Below, piece by piece: positions 32,782-45,330 of a DNA stretch of 64,000 bases. How positions within the stretch are numbered: the first letter of the stretch is position 1; every line of letters begins with the position of its first letter. The stretch comes from Cephalopachus bancanus (Eukaryota; Chordata; Mammalia; Primates; Tarsiidae), in the NCBI GenBank assembly GCA_027257055.1, contig JAPVLO010000574.1, positions 806,001-870,000 of the forward strand, given 5' to 3'. The position numbers and the translations under genes were made by a program. The notes beneath the pieces were generated by a model. It had not been told where the DNA came from, searched no databases, and saw only the letters and a list, made by a program, of their open reading frames with translations.

Positions 32782-32796
32782 GAAAGTTGGAATGGG

Positions 32797-33120
32797 GATG
32801 TGTGAGAAACTTCAGTGAAGCTGGGACTATTAAGTTCCTGAGTTCTGATGAATCTTCTTTGCCAGTGGAAGCAGCCTCTTCACCTATGATAAAGAGTATT
32901 ATGCCTACACCTCCTGAGAAATCAAGAGTGGCCTCCCCTGAGGCAGTTGCCTTGCAAGACAACGCTAACACACCTGAAACCCACCCACACCACACCTACT
33001 TCTGGACTTATACCTAGACTGAAATTTCAGCAGTCCTCTAATGTGAGATACAAAGTATGATTCATGAGAAAGCACCCTATACCCCCAAAATCTACTTTAG
33101 TTAACTAATTTACAAAGATA
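32797..33120. other. Unassigned sequence
   Basis: Continues the sequence that precedes the Alu. A 76-codon frame on the plus strand spans 32787-33017, but it begins inside the L1 target duplication and has no recognisable domain. It might be retroviral gag-like debris; I cannot support that. Confidence 0.4.
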
Positions 33121-33680
33121 TATGGGGGGGAACCTCAAAAAACTGGAATATATTCATTAAAAGGTGTGTCTTTATTCTTACGTGTTTAATTTCTGTCACC
33201 TTCAAAGTACTCTCCATTTGATACAATATACCTATTCAAATGCTTTTCCACTACTCAAAACAGTTTTTGTACTCATCAGTTTTGTTGCCTCTTAGTGTTT
33301 CTTTGGTTTTTGGGTTCACCTCTTCCACATTGGCAAAATGTTTTGATTGAGGATTTTTTCATTCAGAAAAAAAAGTCACTTGGGGCAAGATGGGGTGAAT
33401 AAGAAGGGTGGGGCATGGGAGTCATGCCACTTTTAGTCAAAAACTGCTGAACACTCAGCGAAGTGTGGTGTGGGCAGGTTCGCTAGTAAGCACCCATCAC
33501 AAAATGGGCAAATGTGTTCAAATAATCTCCAAAACAATTCACTGAAGCTGAGCACGGCCTCTCATAACAACACTAGCTGGTATATTGGTGCTAATGGGTT
33601 CCTAGAACACTTACTTAGCAGGGGAAGCCTGTACTACAAAGGGCCTGCTTTCCACACAAAAAAATCAGTTTATTTGGGGT
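33121..33680 (-). mobile_element. Mariner-like DNA transposon remnant (copy 2, inverted)
   Basis: Begins 'tatggggggg aacctcaaaa', the reverse of the terminus of copy 1, and continues with matching sequence in reverse: 'ctttattcttacgtg', 'gtcaaaaactgctgaacactc', 'aggcccttt' type ends at about 33640. The two copies lie 7.2 kb apart head to head. Confidence 0.65.
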
Positions 33681-33689
33681 CTCCTTTCA

Positions 33690-33785
33690 TGTAAGGGAGA
33701 ACATGGAGTATTTGGTTTTCTGTTTCTTTGTTAACTTGCTTGGAATAATGGCCTCCAGACGCATCTATATTGGTATTTTTCATTT
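33690..33785 (-). mobile_element. Antisense L1 3'UTR fragment
   Basis: 'agaacatggagtatttggttttctg' and 'aataatggcctccag' are L1 3'UTR in reverse. Short. Confidence 0.65.
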
Positions 33786-34269
33786 GTTGAGACACCAGTC
33801 TTTTAATTTTCTTTAGTTCTTTGTCCATATTTTTAAGCTCTTTTTCCATAGTTTCCTTTAGTCCTTGAGCATATTTAGAACAGTCAGTTTAAATTATTTG
33901 TCCAGTAAATCCAATGTCAGCCTGATATGGAAACCCTCTATTGACTGTCCATATTGCTACAACCCCTAGAGAAGGGCATGGTGAGGGTTTGAGCAGGCAT
34001 GCATATACCCACATTTCTGAGAGTTAACAAAGAAGAGCGTTTCACCTTATCTCCTATGTACTCTCACTAAATAACTTCAAAGAATCCTTAACTTCCCTAC
34101 AGACTGTCCCCAATTAACTGAGAGAAATGAATCCCCACTTACTCCCTTTTCTTAGTAGTCATAGGTTTGAATAATATAGTCTCAATATAATCATGTCTTA
34201 TGATTTTTATAACTTTTGTGTACAATAACAACATGTAGTAATTATCGATGTCTTAAATCTTATTAACTG
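33786..34269. other. No gene recognised
   Basis: AT-rich sequence, perhaps further old L1 at its left end ('ctttagttctttgtcc'). Confidence 0.4.
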
Positions 34270-34625
34270 CCTTTACTCTATGGCAAGCTTGATTAACGCT
34301 TCTACCTGGTGTTACTAATGAGCTGTGAGGTAGCTCTGATAACCGGTGCCAGGAAATGTGAACCATAAATATCATTATTGACAAAATGAGGCTGTAACTT
34401 AAGTTCTGTACAATACTCTGACAGTCACATAGTCAATGTATAGGTACCAACAACCCTTAACTTATAAAAGCAGACTGTAAAACCTGAAGGATGAGCAGAA
34501 TTGTTTCAGAAAGGCCAGGAACCTGGTTCTACTCCCTGGATTCAAATTCAGAAATAAATTTCTTTCTACCAGTTCCCTGTCTCTCAATTTACTGGTGTTG
34601 AGGGAGAGCAGCCGAGTGTTACTCA
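34270..34625 (+). repeat. Candidate LTR fragment
   Basis: A TATA-like 'ttataaaagcag' near 34462 and AATAAA near 34553, followed by a CT-rich stretch and 'ctctcaatttactggtgttgag', have LTR spacing. Boundaries and family are not determined. Confidence 0.4.
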
Positions 34626-35307
34626 AACTTTAAAAAGCCTCATCAGTGGTGGTTTCTACAAATTAATACTTTTCCTGTAAATGAGCCATATATATCTATT
34701 TCTTTGTTTGCCTCATAATTTATTTTGAAAGTGAGATGTTTTGCCTATTATAATCTGTTAACTCTATAAATCAGATTCTTTCTCCACCTCAGGATTTACT
34801 GCTATTAATTTACTTGGGCTACAATTGCCTATTAGTTGAGTGATTATTTCAATCTATTTTTTCAAAGACTGTATTTCTTATCATGTGCTATTACTGAAGT
34901 CTCTAATCCATTATCTCAATCGCTAGACAATAATCTAGCACCAATTTTCTTAAATGTGTGATGCTAAAACATTAAAAGAAAACAAACAGAAATTAAATTT
35001 TAGCATAATTTGCAGATTGTATCAGAGATAAGGCATGACTTCCATGCTTAGTTAGCCTCTAGTCTACCTTTTTGAACCTCTTTTTTTAATCTCCAGATCA
35101 AAATATAAATTTATTCTTCCTGTTATTATTAACTAATGTATAATTTTGTATTGTACAACATTTAATTACAGTGATTTGAATGTTTCATAATTTGAATTAT
35201 ATCATTATCTTAAATCTAAAAGCAGAACACAAGCTGTAACACACCTACTCTGTCAGAAACTGGTACATTCAGTCACATAAAATTCCACTATAAAAATTGA
35301 TAAATGT
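34626..35307. other. No gene recognised
   Basis: AT-rich, no long frame and no repeat I can name. Confidence 0.5.
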
Positions 35308-35832
35308 CTGTATTAGTTTTCTATGATTGCAAAAAAAAAATTCCACAAACTTATCAATTTAAGCAATACATATTATCTTACATTTCAGTATATCAGAAGT
35401 CCAAACATCGTCTACTTGGTTTAAAATCAATATTTTAGCAAATCTGCATTTTTTTCTTGATGCTTTAGGAAAAATCCATATTTTTGTATTTTCTAGCATT
35501 TAGAGAGTTGCCAATTTCCTTGTCTCACGGCCTCCTTCCTTCATCTTGATAGCCAGCAACATTGAATTTCTATTTTAAACTTCTTCTGTCATCATATCCT
35601 TTTTTTTTTTTTTTTTTTTTTTTTTAATCATAGCCGTGAAAGGTCTGCTCTTAAGTACTCACATGATTAGGCTATCCCCACCTGGCTAATCCAGAGTAAT
35701 ATTTTCATCCAAAGGTACGTTACATTAATCACATTTGCAAAGTCCCTTTAGCCATATAAGAGAACATATTCACAGGTTCGAAGAATTAGGGCATGGTCAT
35801 CTTTTGGGAGGGCATTGTTCTGCCTATTAGAA
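35308..35832 (+). repeat. Old dispersed repeat with a 26-base T run
   Basis: 'tgtattagttttctatgattgc' at the left and 'acatattcacaggttcgaag' and 'gggcattgttctgcctatta' at the right are ends of a common ancient mammalian repeat. The T run (35600-35625) may mark a lost antisense insertion or slippage. Family not named with confidence. Confidence 0.55.
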
Positions 35833-35973
35833 TGACCGCACTATGATTTTGTCCTCTTAATCCCCACCCGTTATCCTCTGCAAAGTACATTTACAAGCAG
35901 CTTTATTTAAACAGAATTTTGGGGGTTTGTTTGGTCTAGTTGTATGGCTTCTCATATATTCTCTAAATCTTTT

Positions 35974-36255
35974 TTTTTTTCCTGAGTTGGAGTCTCACTC
36001 CATCGCCCAGGCTGGAGTGCAATGACATGCTCATGGCCACCCCAGTGTCAACCAGCGATCCTTCCACCTCAGCTTTTCAAGTAGCAGGAACTGCAGGCGC
36101 ATGCTACCATGCCTGGCTAATTTATTATTTATTTGTTGTAGAGATGAGGTCCTGCCAAGTTGCCTGGACTGGTCTCAAACCTGTGGACTCAGGCAATCCG
36201 CTTGCCTTGGCCTCCCAAAGTGCTGGGATTACAGGCTGAGCCACTGAACTAGGCC
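35974..36255 (-). mobile_element. Lineage-type Alu, antisense
   Basis: Flanked by a 13-bp duplication CTCTAAATCTTTT (35961-35973 and 36256-36268). A box intact in reverse; B box GGTTTGAGACC has one change. Confidence 0.94.
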
Positions 36256-36268
36256 CTCTAAATCTTTT

Positions 36269-36789
36269 AAATAGAGATATTGACAATAGTCTATCATTCT
36301 CCCTTCAACATGGTTTAATTCACCAATACTGTTTATTAACATTTTCATCTATTGATATTTAATTTCCACCTTCTCTGTTAATTAATTTTCATTAGAAAAC
36401 TAAATTCGGTACATAATTTCATTACTAGTGGATTTCTTTATAGAAGACCTGCCATTTCATATATATATATACACCAGTATTTCAAAGCGAACTTAGAGTA
36501 ACTTCTCAGACTGAATATTAAATTTCAATTTATAGTTTATTACAATGCAAGAGTTAAGCATAAAGCAAGTGACCATATGAACAATTATATATTTATTTCT
36601 TCATCCTCTAGATTCATAATCCCTTCAAGATTTCAAGTAAATTAAAATATAAGGAGACTTGCAATTAGCCTCTTGCACTATAATTTTATGGAGACAGTGT
36701 TTTCTACCTATTATCTTTCTCAAATTATAGACAATAAACCTGATGATATGAAGTTTCAACGATTGAAAAAATGGTCAAAAATTCTTATG
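36269..36789. other. No gene recognised
   Basis: AT-rich; a short TA run at 36461-36470. Confidence 0.5.
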
Positions 36790-37890
36790 TAGAGGTGAGT
36801 GACATCAGCAAGATGGCCAGTTAGAAGCTCCTAGTGCTCACAGTCCCAACAAAGACAGCCAGAACAGTAAACAACCACATTTTAGTAAAAATAACTAAAG
36901 AAGGGTGTCAGAGTGCATCAAATGGTTATTACAAACCCTGGTAAACATAGCAACTCAAGATAGCTATAAAGAGAACAGAAGGAAACATTGGGCCTCTGCC
37001 AACTCATCCCCCAGCCAGAATTAGCTAGAACCAGGAGGGATTTCTCTCCACAGTGAAAAGGTAAGTAAGAAGATCGCAACAACCTCTATAAACTCCTTAG
37101 ACATCTATGTCCTCATCGTGGTTTCTTGCAATCTTTACAGGGTATAAGACATCTCATCTGAGATTACATCTGAGGGGGCTGCGTGGAGCCCAAATAGTTG
37201 TGTTCCCCCCAGAGAAGGAGCTGACACTGTGCTCTAACCCCTGTGCTTGATGCATCCATTGTGTGACACCATCTTGGAATCGGAACTATGGCTGGAGTCT
37301 GTCTTGCTTCAGGGACAAGTGTCCAAGGCTCTTTTTCATCTCTGAGGTTAAGTCACTATCAAACCACCCAGTGGCCTCACATCCCTGAGCTGAGCTGCTA
37401 GCAGCTGTTATACCCATTCCCATGGGGCCAAGTCACAGTGAAGCTGCTCAACCAACCATTTTCTCCTCTTGCCTCCTCAGTCTGGATCTGAAGCTGGCAC
37501 TCTCTCACAGAGGAACAATATGGTGGAGCTGCTCCAAAAGCCCCTCCCAGTGGCTGCTGCACCCCATCCCATAGGACTCCAAGTGAAGCTACGTGTTGCC
37601 TTCTAAGATAAGAGTTCCTTTTTAGAGCCACTTCATATACCCCTCCCAGACACTTCTGTGTTCTATCTCCCCTGTGCTGGAGTTGAAGCAATGCCGGACA
37701 TGTTGGGGAAATATGACCTTGTCCATCCAGAGCAGCTACGCTCCACTGTGCCTGAGCTAAGGTGGTACTTTGCCTACTGAAAAAACATTATCTTGGTCAT
37801 ATTGAACTGTTATACCTCCCTGGTGCCTAAGTGGAAACAGCACCCATCTATGGTGAATTGTTATTGCAGCCTAAACTAAGACAGATATTT
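36790..37890 (+). mobile_element. L1 5'UTR fragment
   Basis: 'gtgacatcagcaagatggcc' at 36799-36818 is the classic start of an L1 5'UTR, followed by about 1.1 kb of relatively GC-rich sequence without long frames. No ORF1 follows, so the copy was cut at the 3' side. It would have contained the internal L1 promoter. Confidence 0.75.
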
Positions 37891-40499
37891 AACTCTTCTT
37901 TTCACTTTTCACTATAGTATGGATTCAAACCCAAGAAATTATATCTTTCAAAGAAGTTTCTGTGTTTATAATTTTATTCATATTTTACTTAGGAATTTAA
38001 CTAGATAATTTTATATGCAATTTAAGTAGATAGTGCAATTATGATTTATGTTTTTTGAGAAGTTCAGATTATACATTATTTTATGGAATGCTGGAACTGG
38101 TTATGCGTAAAGAATTTGCCACAAAGGAAATTAATAAGTAGTATATTGAGAATGAAATAATCTGTTTCTCCAGTCATAAGCCTCTGTTTAGACAAAGATA
38201 CTTTGAAACGTAGACTATATTATTTGATTTGTGCATGGACAAATTTTTATTCTCAGTAGTTTACTTTTAAGAAGTCCTAACATAACTTAAGTATGGACTA
38301 AAACAATCATTGGCTCTTCAAGGGCTATTTTCATCATATTTTCCCATTTCCTTCTATACGTTTGCTATTATTTACCTCATTAAAAATTGACTCAATTTTA
38401 AAACTGTATTTTGTGCTAGTTATATTATTTCTAATACCATTAATATAAAAACATGACTATTATTACAAAATACTGCCTATGTACTTCCTAATACTTCTAC
38501 ATATTACCAGTGTTAAAGGATCTCTTAGTTTTTTAAATAGAGATACTGTCAGTAGTCAACTATTCCCCTTCCATCATGGTTTAGTCCACCATTACTATAG
38601 GCTCTAGAGAAACATCAAGTTAAATAGTTTATGGCAAGCAGACTAGAGTGTAAGAATTTTGCAACCTTAGATTTGGAACTATTTTTTATATCAGTGAGAG
38701 CAAGGATTTTAAATTATTTTTTAAAAGCTATAGAACCTGTTCAACAAATCAAATCTTCCACAAACCTCAATATATAAAACTGAAAATATCTGAGTTGTTT
38801 GAACTAAAATTGAGCAACTACAATTTGCCAGGTACTATGCTAAGAACTTCAGATGTCATCTCATTTAATCTCTCAATATCCCAATGAGGTTAGCACTATT
38901 GTTTGTGGTAACTGAAGTTCAGAGTTAATACTCTGACTCAGCTTAATGACAGTTATTTTTTCTATTTTTCCCATGCTGTTATTTTACCACACAATGATCT
39001 TAGAACTCAAGCAAGTGCATAAAGGACTTTACTATTCCAGCCACAACGAAAACAAGGCTAAAAGCATGTTCTTCCATGATCTGTGGGAAGATGAGCCCAT
39101 TTGGACCTGAACAATTCAGACTTGGGAAAGCCTGGAATTGATAAGGGAAATCAGCTTAAGTAACCTCTTGGAGCCACCTGTCAATACTATTGTTTATGAA
39201 ACCTTAGTTATAGTTAGAGGGCTTTGTGTATTAATTTACCTCAGCCTTCACTACAAGTTGTAGCTTCTTTGAGTCATGAATGCCTAAAGGAGACCAACAC
39301 TGTCCGTCTTTATATACTCATGTATATAAAGCTCAGGAAGATAATTGGGCTGATTATTTGTCAGCGTTTATTTTCTGTTCTGCCACTGTTTTTCGTATCT
39401 TGAGATTTCAGAATAATGTCATCATTTGAATAGTTTAAGAAAAACCTACAATCTGACCTTTCTTCTTTAGTGTGACACAAAGTAATGTTGAGGAAAAAAA
39501 GTCAAAAATTAATTTATTTATGAGGACACTCCTTGCTATATAAAGTTTGAAGTGTATAGTCACATGTACAAAATTATGTAAATAATAGTTTAGTGGCCTC
39601 TCAACATTAGACAAATATTCTCATCAAAATACCATTATAGGGCAACTCCCTTGGGTCTCCTCCCAATGTGGGAACTTTTCTGTCCTCTCAATAAATCCTG
39701 CTTTCTAAACAAACAAACAGACAAAACCATTACATCTTACATTCTACTATTCGAGATTTATTACTTAAAAAATTTTGTTGTATCACTTTGAATATGTAAG
39801 TGAATTGATAATAATTAAGTGCTAATCATTTATTGACTTCATCATGATAGAACTACAGTTAAAACAGAACAACTCTACAGAAAGGAAAAGTTAGTAATAC
39901 CAAAGACAAATTGCCTTTATTGTAATTTTAATTATGGCTTATTCTGTATCATTTCTTCCAGACCTGTTTGATTCATTTGTCTGATGTTCATAACAATTTG
40001 TATTTCTTTATTCTTTTTTCCACATATGAAATGTATATTTTCCACTTTATCCATCTTCTGTCTGCTCAGTTAAAACCGGGATAACTAGATTTTCCCCTTC
40101 TGGCTCTTAAAATAAATCTATAAAGTAAAGATGGACCCCAAACTAGAACTGTTCTAATTTGCTAAATTCAAATATTTTTTTAACAAAATACTGTTTTCAA
40201 AAAGCATCTACTGAATGTGTATTTGTCTGAAAGAAAACAATTTTAAAAGTTGAACTACAACCAAATCCAATGCAAGTTTTCTTTAAACAAAAACAATTAA
40301 AAAGTAGTATATTTTCCTATAGACTGAGCAATTATGAACATCCTGAGCTTAAAAGTTTAATGAATAAAAATACTTCTTCATTATCTTTTCTCTCTTCATA
40401 CAGTTTAATGATCACGATTTTCTTAAGGGTGTTTTTAATGATCAGTAGTAAAATAATAATTTGTGTCCATTATGTAAATGATTAAATTTGATTATAGTT
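37891..40499. other. No gene recognised; small LTR-like piece near 39640-39705
   Basis: AT-rich sequence with no long frame. At 39646-39705 'cccttgggtctcctcccaatg' and 'ctctcaataaatcctgc' resemble the end of a class I LTR with poly(A) signal, followed by AAAC repeats like a retroposed tail. Confidence 0.45.
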
Positions 40500-40960
40500 A
40501 GAGGAATTTTTAAGGTTTGTACAGGAAACATGCCCTTGGTTCCCTGCTCAAGGGACAGTTAATTTGGATACTTGGAACAAGGTTGGTAAATAGCATAGGA
40601 GGCCAAGTTCCCCTCAAGCCTTGTTCATTGCCATGCTAGCCATTGTTGCTTGTCAGGTTGGTGGAACAAGGGAAAATCCTTACTGAACTTATTTTCTGGA
40701 ACTTCCCATTCTCCAACCCACTGCTTGGACTGGTGGGTAGGTCCCTGTCTTTGCCAACAGTCCCCTTTCTAACCGTAAATGTAAATGGTACATTGATGGT
40801 AGCAGTTTTGTTATTAATGGAGAAAGAAAGGCTGGATATTCCATGACAACCACTACCAAAGTAATAAAAAGTACACCTTTGCCTCCTGGCACCTCATCAC
40901 AAAAGGCTGAAATTATTATTTTGGTTAGAGATCTAAGGTTAGCGAAAATGTAGAGAAAGT
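40500..40960 (+). pseudogene. pol: Retroviral RNase H remnant
   Basis: Plus-strand text from 40786 translates as WYIDGSSFVINGERKAGYS, then a PLPPGTSSQKAEI segment, which is the class I RNase H core (first Asp at 40795-40797). The frame is about 55 codons and lacks the rest of the domain. Confidence 0.75.
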
Positions 40961-41959
40961 TGTTGGTATAAGGTATGTTTTTGGTAAGAAAAGAAAAAAA
41001 GGAGAAATAATTTTACATATGAAATATTCTTGTATGGTACATTTTTGTACTATAATAGAATGGCTTGTTATTTAAAGGAAAGAAAGTATAGAAAGAAAGA
41101 AAATAGAAGGTTCAAGCATGTCAAAAAATGGTTTGAGTATGTCAGGCATGGTATGTGAAAGTTTGTGAACAGAAATGTATAAAACGAATTCTGTAAACAC
41201 TCAAGGCTACAAAAAGTTTCTATAAATTTACCATTAATATCAAGTACACTAATGCTAAGCCAAAATGTTACTCAAAGACCAAAACATGAGCTTCTTAATT
41301 AATAATCTCCAAAAGAATTTTCTCCTCTGAACAACAGAGAGGGGGAAGAAAGAGACAAAATTCAATTAGCCCTCCCCCACTGTCTTTGTTACCAAGAAAG
41401 TATTTCCTTGTTAAAGTACAACTATAGATAATTTACAAAGGAATATTTCAACTTACATCGATAAGTTAGAAGATTTACTTTCACTTTTCCAATATTGTTT
41501 TTGGGGAAATAGCCTTCTTCATCATCATTTGGATAATAATTTTTGCCTGTGTTCACACTCGATGTTTTATTAAAACCAAATGGTATTCGATTAAGGTCCT
41601 GCCTTTCCCTGTTCATGTCCTTAGACATAGATAGGCAGGGACATCTCTACAGCCCATCTTAGCAGGAAGTAGTTACAGATGATTGATCTTCGTTCTGTTT
41701 CCCAGAATCATAAGAATATTTCCAAGGGCAAGGGTGGGGAAAGAAAGGACAGGCAGAAAGAGGGAAATGAATTTTTTAAATCTTGTTCCTAAACCTTAAT
41801 ACAATGATGAGAAAGTATAAGGTATGTTTTGGAGAAATGTATACTTTAGAAAAGGATTAACTTTGCCGAATTTGTCTTTTCAGAAACAGACTTCCTGGTG
41901 CCAGGTATCAGAGGTATCTCATAGTGGCAATCAAACTTGCCTAGAGTAAAGGGAATTTA
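40961..41959. other. ERV debris, unassigned
   Basis: Lies between RNase H and env-like parts of a decayed ERV. A purine-rich tract (41070-41110) is present; no domain recognised. Confidence 0.4.
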
Positions 41960-42305
41960 CAAGGCCTAAGACATCATGCATTGGGACTTAGTTAAAAAAC
42001 ACCTTCAAGGCATATGGAGTCACAATAACATCAGCATAGACCTGCTCAACCTCTGTCACAATATTCTGGACATCCAGAATAGTAAAGAATCTTATCTTAC
42101 AACCTGCCCAAATAGCACAAAATCTCAAGGGATTCAATCCCTTTAATATGTTAAAACATTCTGCCTGGTATATTCTGATTTTTTTCATATTTGCTCTAAC
42201 CCTCTCTTTTTTTTGCCAATCGGATGCAGAATCCTCCAATGCCAATTCAGAGTCACTGCAGTAGCTGTCCATCGCCTGCATTTAGAAAAGAAAAAAAGGG
42301 AGAGA
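41960..42305 (+). pseudogene. env: env TM-like remnant with polypurine tract
   Basis: 41977-42110 translates as WDLVKKHLQGIWSH, then a helix-like tail, resembling a TM subunit of a class II or related ERV. A purine tract 'agaaaaaaagggagaga' ends at 42305, right before an LTR start, as expected for a 3' end. Frameshifts follow near 42140. Confidence 0.5.
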
Positions 42306-42780
42306 TGTTGGGAGTGGATGTGATGTGGGGAGCAGATGAACGCTGCCACTGTAGCAGGCCTTGAGTATCTCAGGCTCGTAGGCAACAGTCTCGCCTGGAA
42401 GCTCTGCATTCTAGCCAAAGGCTAGAGTGAGGTGAGGGATGCAGCCTGCTACATAAAACGATGTCTCAGATGCCCACACATCAGGGTACACATAGTACAG
42501 ATAAAGTCTTAGCTACAATAAAGCCCTAGATACAAGAAGATAACCACAGAACAGCTCACCTTCTAGGTTGCAACATAATTCCACTGTGGTTCCTTCACAG
42601 ACCTTGAATCCCTTCCAACTTCCCTTGTGCTTGATTATAAAATAAACATGCTGAGCTAGTTCAGGGCCACTTCTCCTTCATCAAAGGAAAGTGTCTCACC
42701 TGGCCTCAGCTTTTCTCTATATCTTTGTGTTTGTGTCTTTCTTAATCTCTCACTGCTCTCTCTTGGGACCCCTCGAGACA
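42306..42780 (+). repeat. 3' LTR of the decayed ERV
   Basis: Starts TGTTGGGAGTGG after the polypurine tract and ends ...CGAGACA, giving TG...CA termini and 475 bp. 'ttataaaataaacatgctg' (about 42635) holds TATA/AATAAA-like elements and the CT-rich end resembles class II LTRs. The start resembles that of the LTR at 51618. The downstream target base run is GTTGTG; the upstream partner was not found. Confidence 0.65.
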
Positions 42781-42785
42781 GTTGT

Positions 42786-43880
42786 GTGGGCTGTGGCAAT
42801 GGAACAGCCAGAATCCCACACCTGCCATTGTTTTCTGATGTCTGTGTGTTCAAGAATTCTCCTGCTAGGTGCAGGGTGTATCAGCAGCTATGTCTCTACT
42901 CTCTGGCCTGCTTGGTTCATGTGGCACCATTCTGCTTCTCCACTAGTTGCCTACATCAGGTGTGCCAGTCAAATTCACTCTGTATGCAGTTCTCTTTTTT
43001 CCTTGGGAAGAGGTTGCCAAGTGAACAGCAACCACTGGGCAGGTCTGCTCCCTGTTTCACTTGGGCTCCAGTTACCCCCTGTTGTGTCCCAACTAAAGCT
43101 ACTCCTGCTTGGGACTGGTGGCTCCTGTACTAGTGGGAGGTGGTGAATTGACTCAAAACATTTTAGATTGTTTGCCTCTCTCTTTCTTCACTCTGTCAGA
43201 GCCTGGAACAGAGTGGGGATGGGGGGCACCAGGGCACCTGGAGTCCTGAGCCTGCCATTGCTTTCTGATCTCTGTGTTTACAAAGAGTTTCCATTAGTGC
43301 ATGGTTCATGGTGTATTGGCGGCTAGGTCCATATTCTCTGTCTTGCTCAGCATGATAGGCACAGGTTCGCTTCTCCAGTAACTGCTGACAGTGGACATGC
43401 CAGCCATATTTACTCTACAGGGGGTTCTCTTCCTGCTTGGGAAGAGGCTGCCAAGGCAGCAGGAACCAGTGGACAGGTCTGTTCCTCATTTCTTTTGGGG
43501 TCTAGTTTCCCCCTGCTATGTCCCCACTAAACTCCTTCTGCATAGGACTGAGGGCTTGTGTGTGAGTGGGAGGGGTGAGCTGACAAAACATCTTTAAATT
43601 ACTCACACTCACCCATATCCTTCTCAGAGAAGAGCCTCTGTCATTGTCTAAGTCTGAAACAAGGTGGGTGGTGGGGAGCCCATAGTCTCATGTCTACCCT
43701 TGTTTTCTGGTCTCTGTGAACTCAGAGAGACCTCCACTGGGTGATGGGTATAAAACCCATCAATGAGTGGTCAGAGCGACTCAGTCAATTGGTGACTGGG
43801 TCCCCACTCTCCATCTTGCTAGGCAAGAGAGGCACTGGTCTGCTGCTTCATGGTGGCCATGTTGGAGCTCATCTTAAAAT
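42786..43880. repeat. Diverged tandem array, period about 434 bp
   Basis: Unit 1 is about 42786-43190, unit 2 about 43200-43640 and unit 3 (partial) about 43640-43880. 'cttgggaagaggttgccaag' (43002) recurs as 'cttgggaagaggctgccaag' (43436), 434 bp on, and the flanking text aligns along the units. Relatively GC-rich. No protein function is suggested by the frames here (up to 151 codons), which are open because the units contain few stops. Confidence 0.75.
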
Positions 43881-44440
43881 GTAGTTTTATTTTTGAGACA
43901 AAATTTTATCTTCTCATTCTTCTTTGATAAATATTGGTTATTTGTAGGTTTTGACTATTATGAACATGGCTGCTATAACTGTACACATTTTTTAGACTGA
44001 TATTGTATTTTCATTGCTCTTGGGTAATACACAAAGGAATAGAATTGTTTGATTTTAGGATACATATATATTTAAACTCGTAGAAGATTACTAGCTGTCC
44101 TAATTCTTTGGATAATTTTATATCTCAACCAGTAGTGTATGAGAGTTTGTATTTTCCCATATCATCACCAATTGAGTATTAACTTTTGTATTCTTTGATT
44201 TTAGCCATTCTGGTACATGTTTTGTGGTATGTCAATGTGATTTTAATTTCCATTTTCTTAGTGAATAATGTTGTCAAGAATATTTGTATGTGCTTATTGA
44301 CTATTTGTGTCTTTTCTTATGTGAAATGTCTATTCAAGTCTTTGCTTATATTGAATTATGCTGTATGTATTTTTATTATTAATTTATAGGAGTTTTATAT
44401 TTTCTGGATAAGACTGATATTTGAATAGGGACTGTCAGAT
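43881..44440 (-). mobile_element. Antisense L1 3' fragment
   Basis: 'attatgaacatggctgctat', 'ccagtagtgtatgagagtttg' and 'gccattctggtacatg' are L1 ORF2/3' sequence in reverse. Confidence 0.75.
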
Positions 44441-44647
44441 ATAATTTTATATTAAACTCTTTTTGTGATGCAGTAAATAATTCAGGCTGGGCATATGAGG
44501 ATATAACACTAATTAGCTAAGTTCAAAATATAAACTGGAAAGCTAACATCCCACAAACACACCAGCTGAAATTTTAATTCTTACAATAAGAGTAGATTCA
44601 GTTAAATGTTGTTGTTATTGTTTCCTCCAGATTAGTGTTACACTTAT
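44441..44647. other. No gene recognised
   Basis: AT-rich target sequence of the next L1. Confidence 0.4.
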
Positions 44648-45328
44648 AAGAATGATACTTCTAATTCTCAACAAGATCCTAGCAAACAGGATCCAACAAC
44701 ACATCTCAAAAATCATCCACCACAACCAAGTAGCCTTCATCCCCTCCCAAGGATACAGGGCTGGTTCAACATTCACAAGATCATAAACATAATTAAATAC
44801 ATCAACAGTTATAAAAACAAAAACCATATCATCATATCATTAGACAAGAAAAAGCTTTTGATAAAATCCAACACTCCTTCTTGATAAAAACCCTCGAACA
44901 TCTAGGCATAGATGGAATACACATCAAAATAGTAAGAGCCATGTATGAGAAATCCACAACCAGCATACTGCTAAACAGACAGAACTTGGAACCATTCCCC
45001 CTGAAAACCAGTGCAAGGCAGGGATGCCCACTCTCACCCCTCCTTTTCAACATATTTTTATAAGTCCTAGCTAGAGTAATTAAACAAGAGAAGGAGATCA
45101 GGGGTATCTAAATAGGAAAGGAAGAAGTCAAGTTATCCTTCTTTGCAGACGACATGATTCTATACCTCGAAAATTCAAGGGAATCTGTCAAAAACCTCTT
45201 TGTACTGATAAAGGAATTTGGCAAAGTCTCAGGGTATAAAATAAATGTGCAAAAGGCAGTCACATTTCTATACACCAACAATAAACAAACAGAAACCCAA
45301 ATAAAAAGCACAATTCCATTCACAATAG

Positions 45329-45330
<2 letters not shown>

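Noticed and set aside
37398..37691. 97-codon minus-strand frame
   Set aside because: Falls in the L1 5'UTR, which often holds chance frames on the reverse strand.
42691..43146. 151-codon frame as a host gene
   Set aside because: It starts inside an LTR and crosses into the tandem repeat. No domain, and a competing frame of similar length overlaps it.
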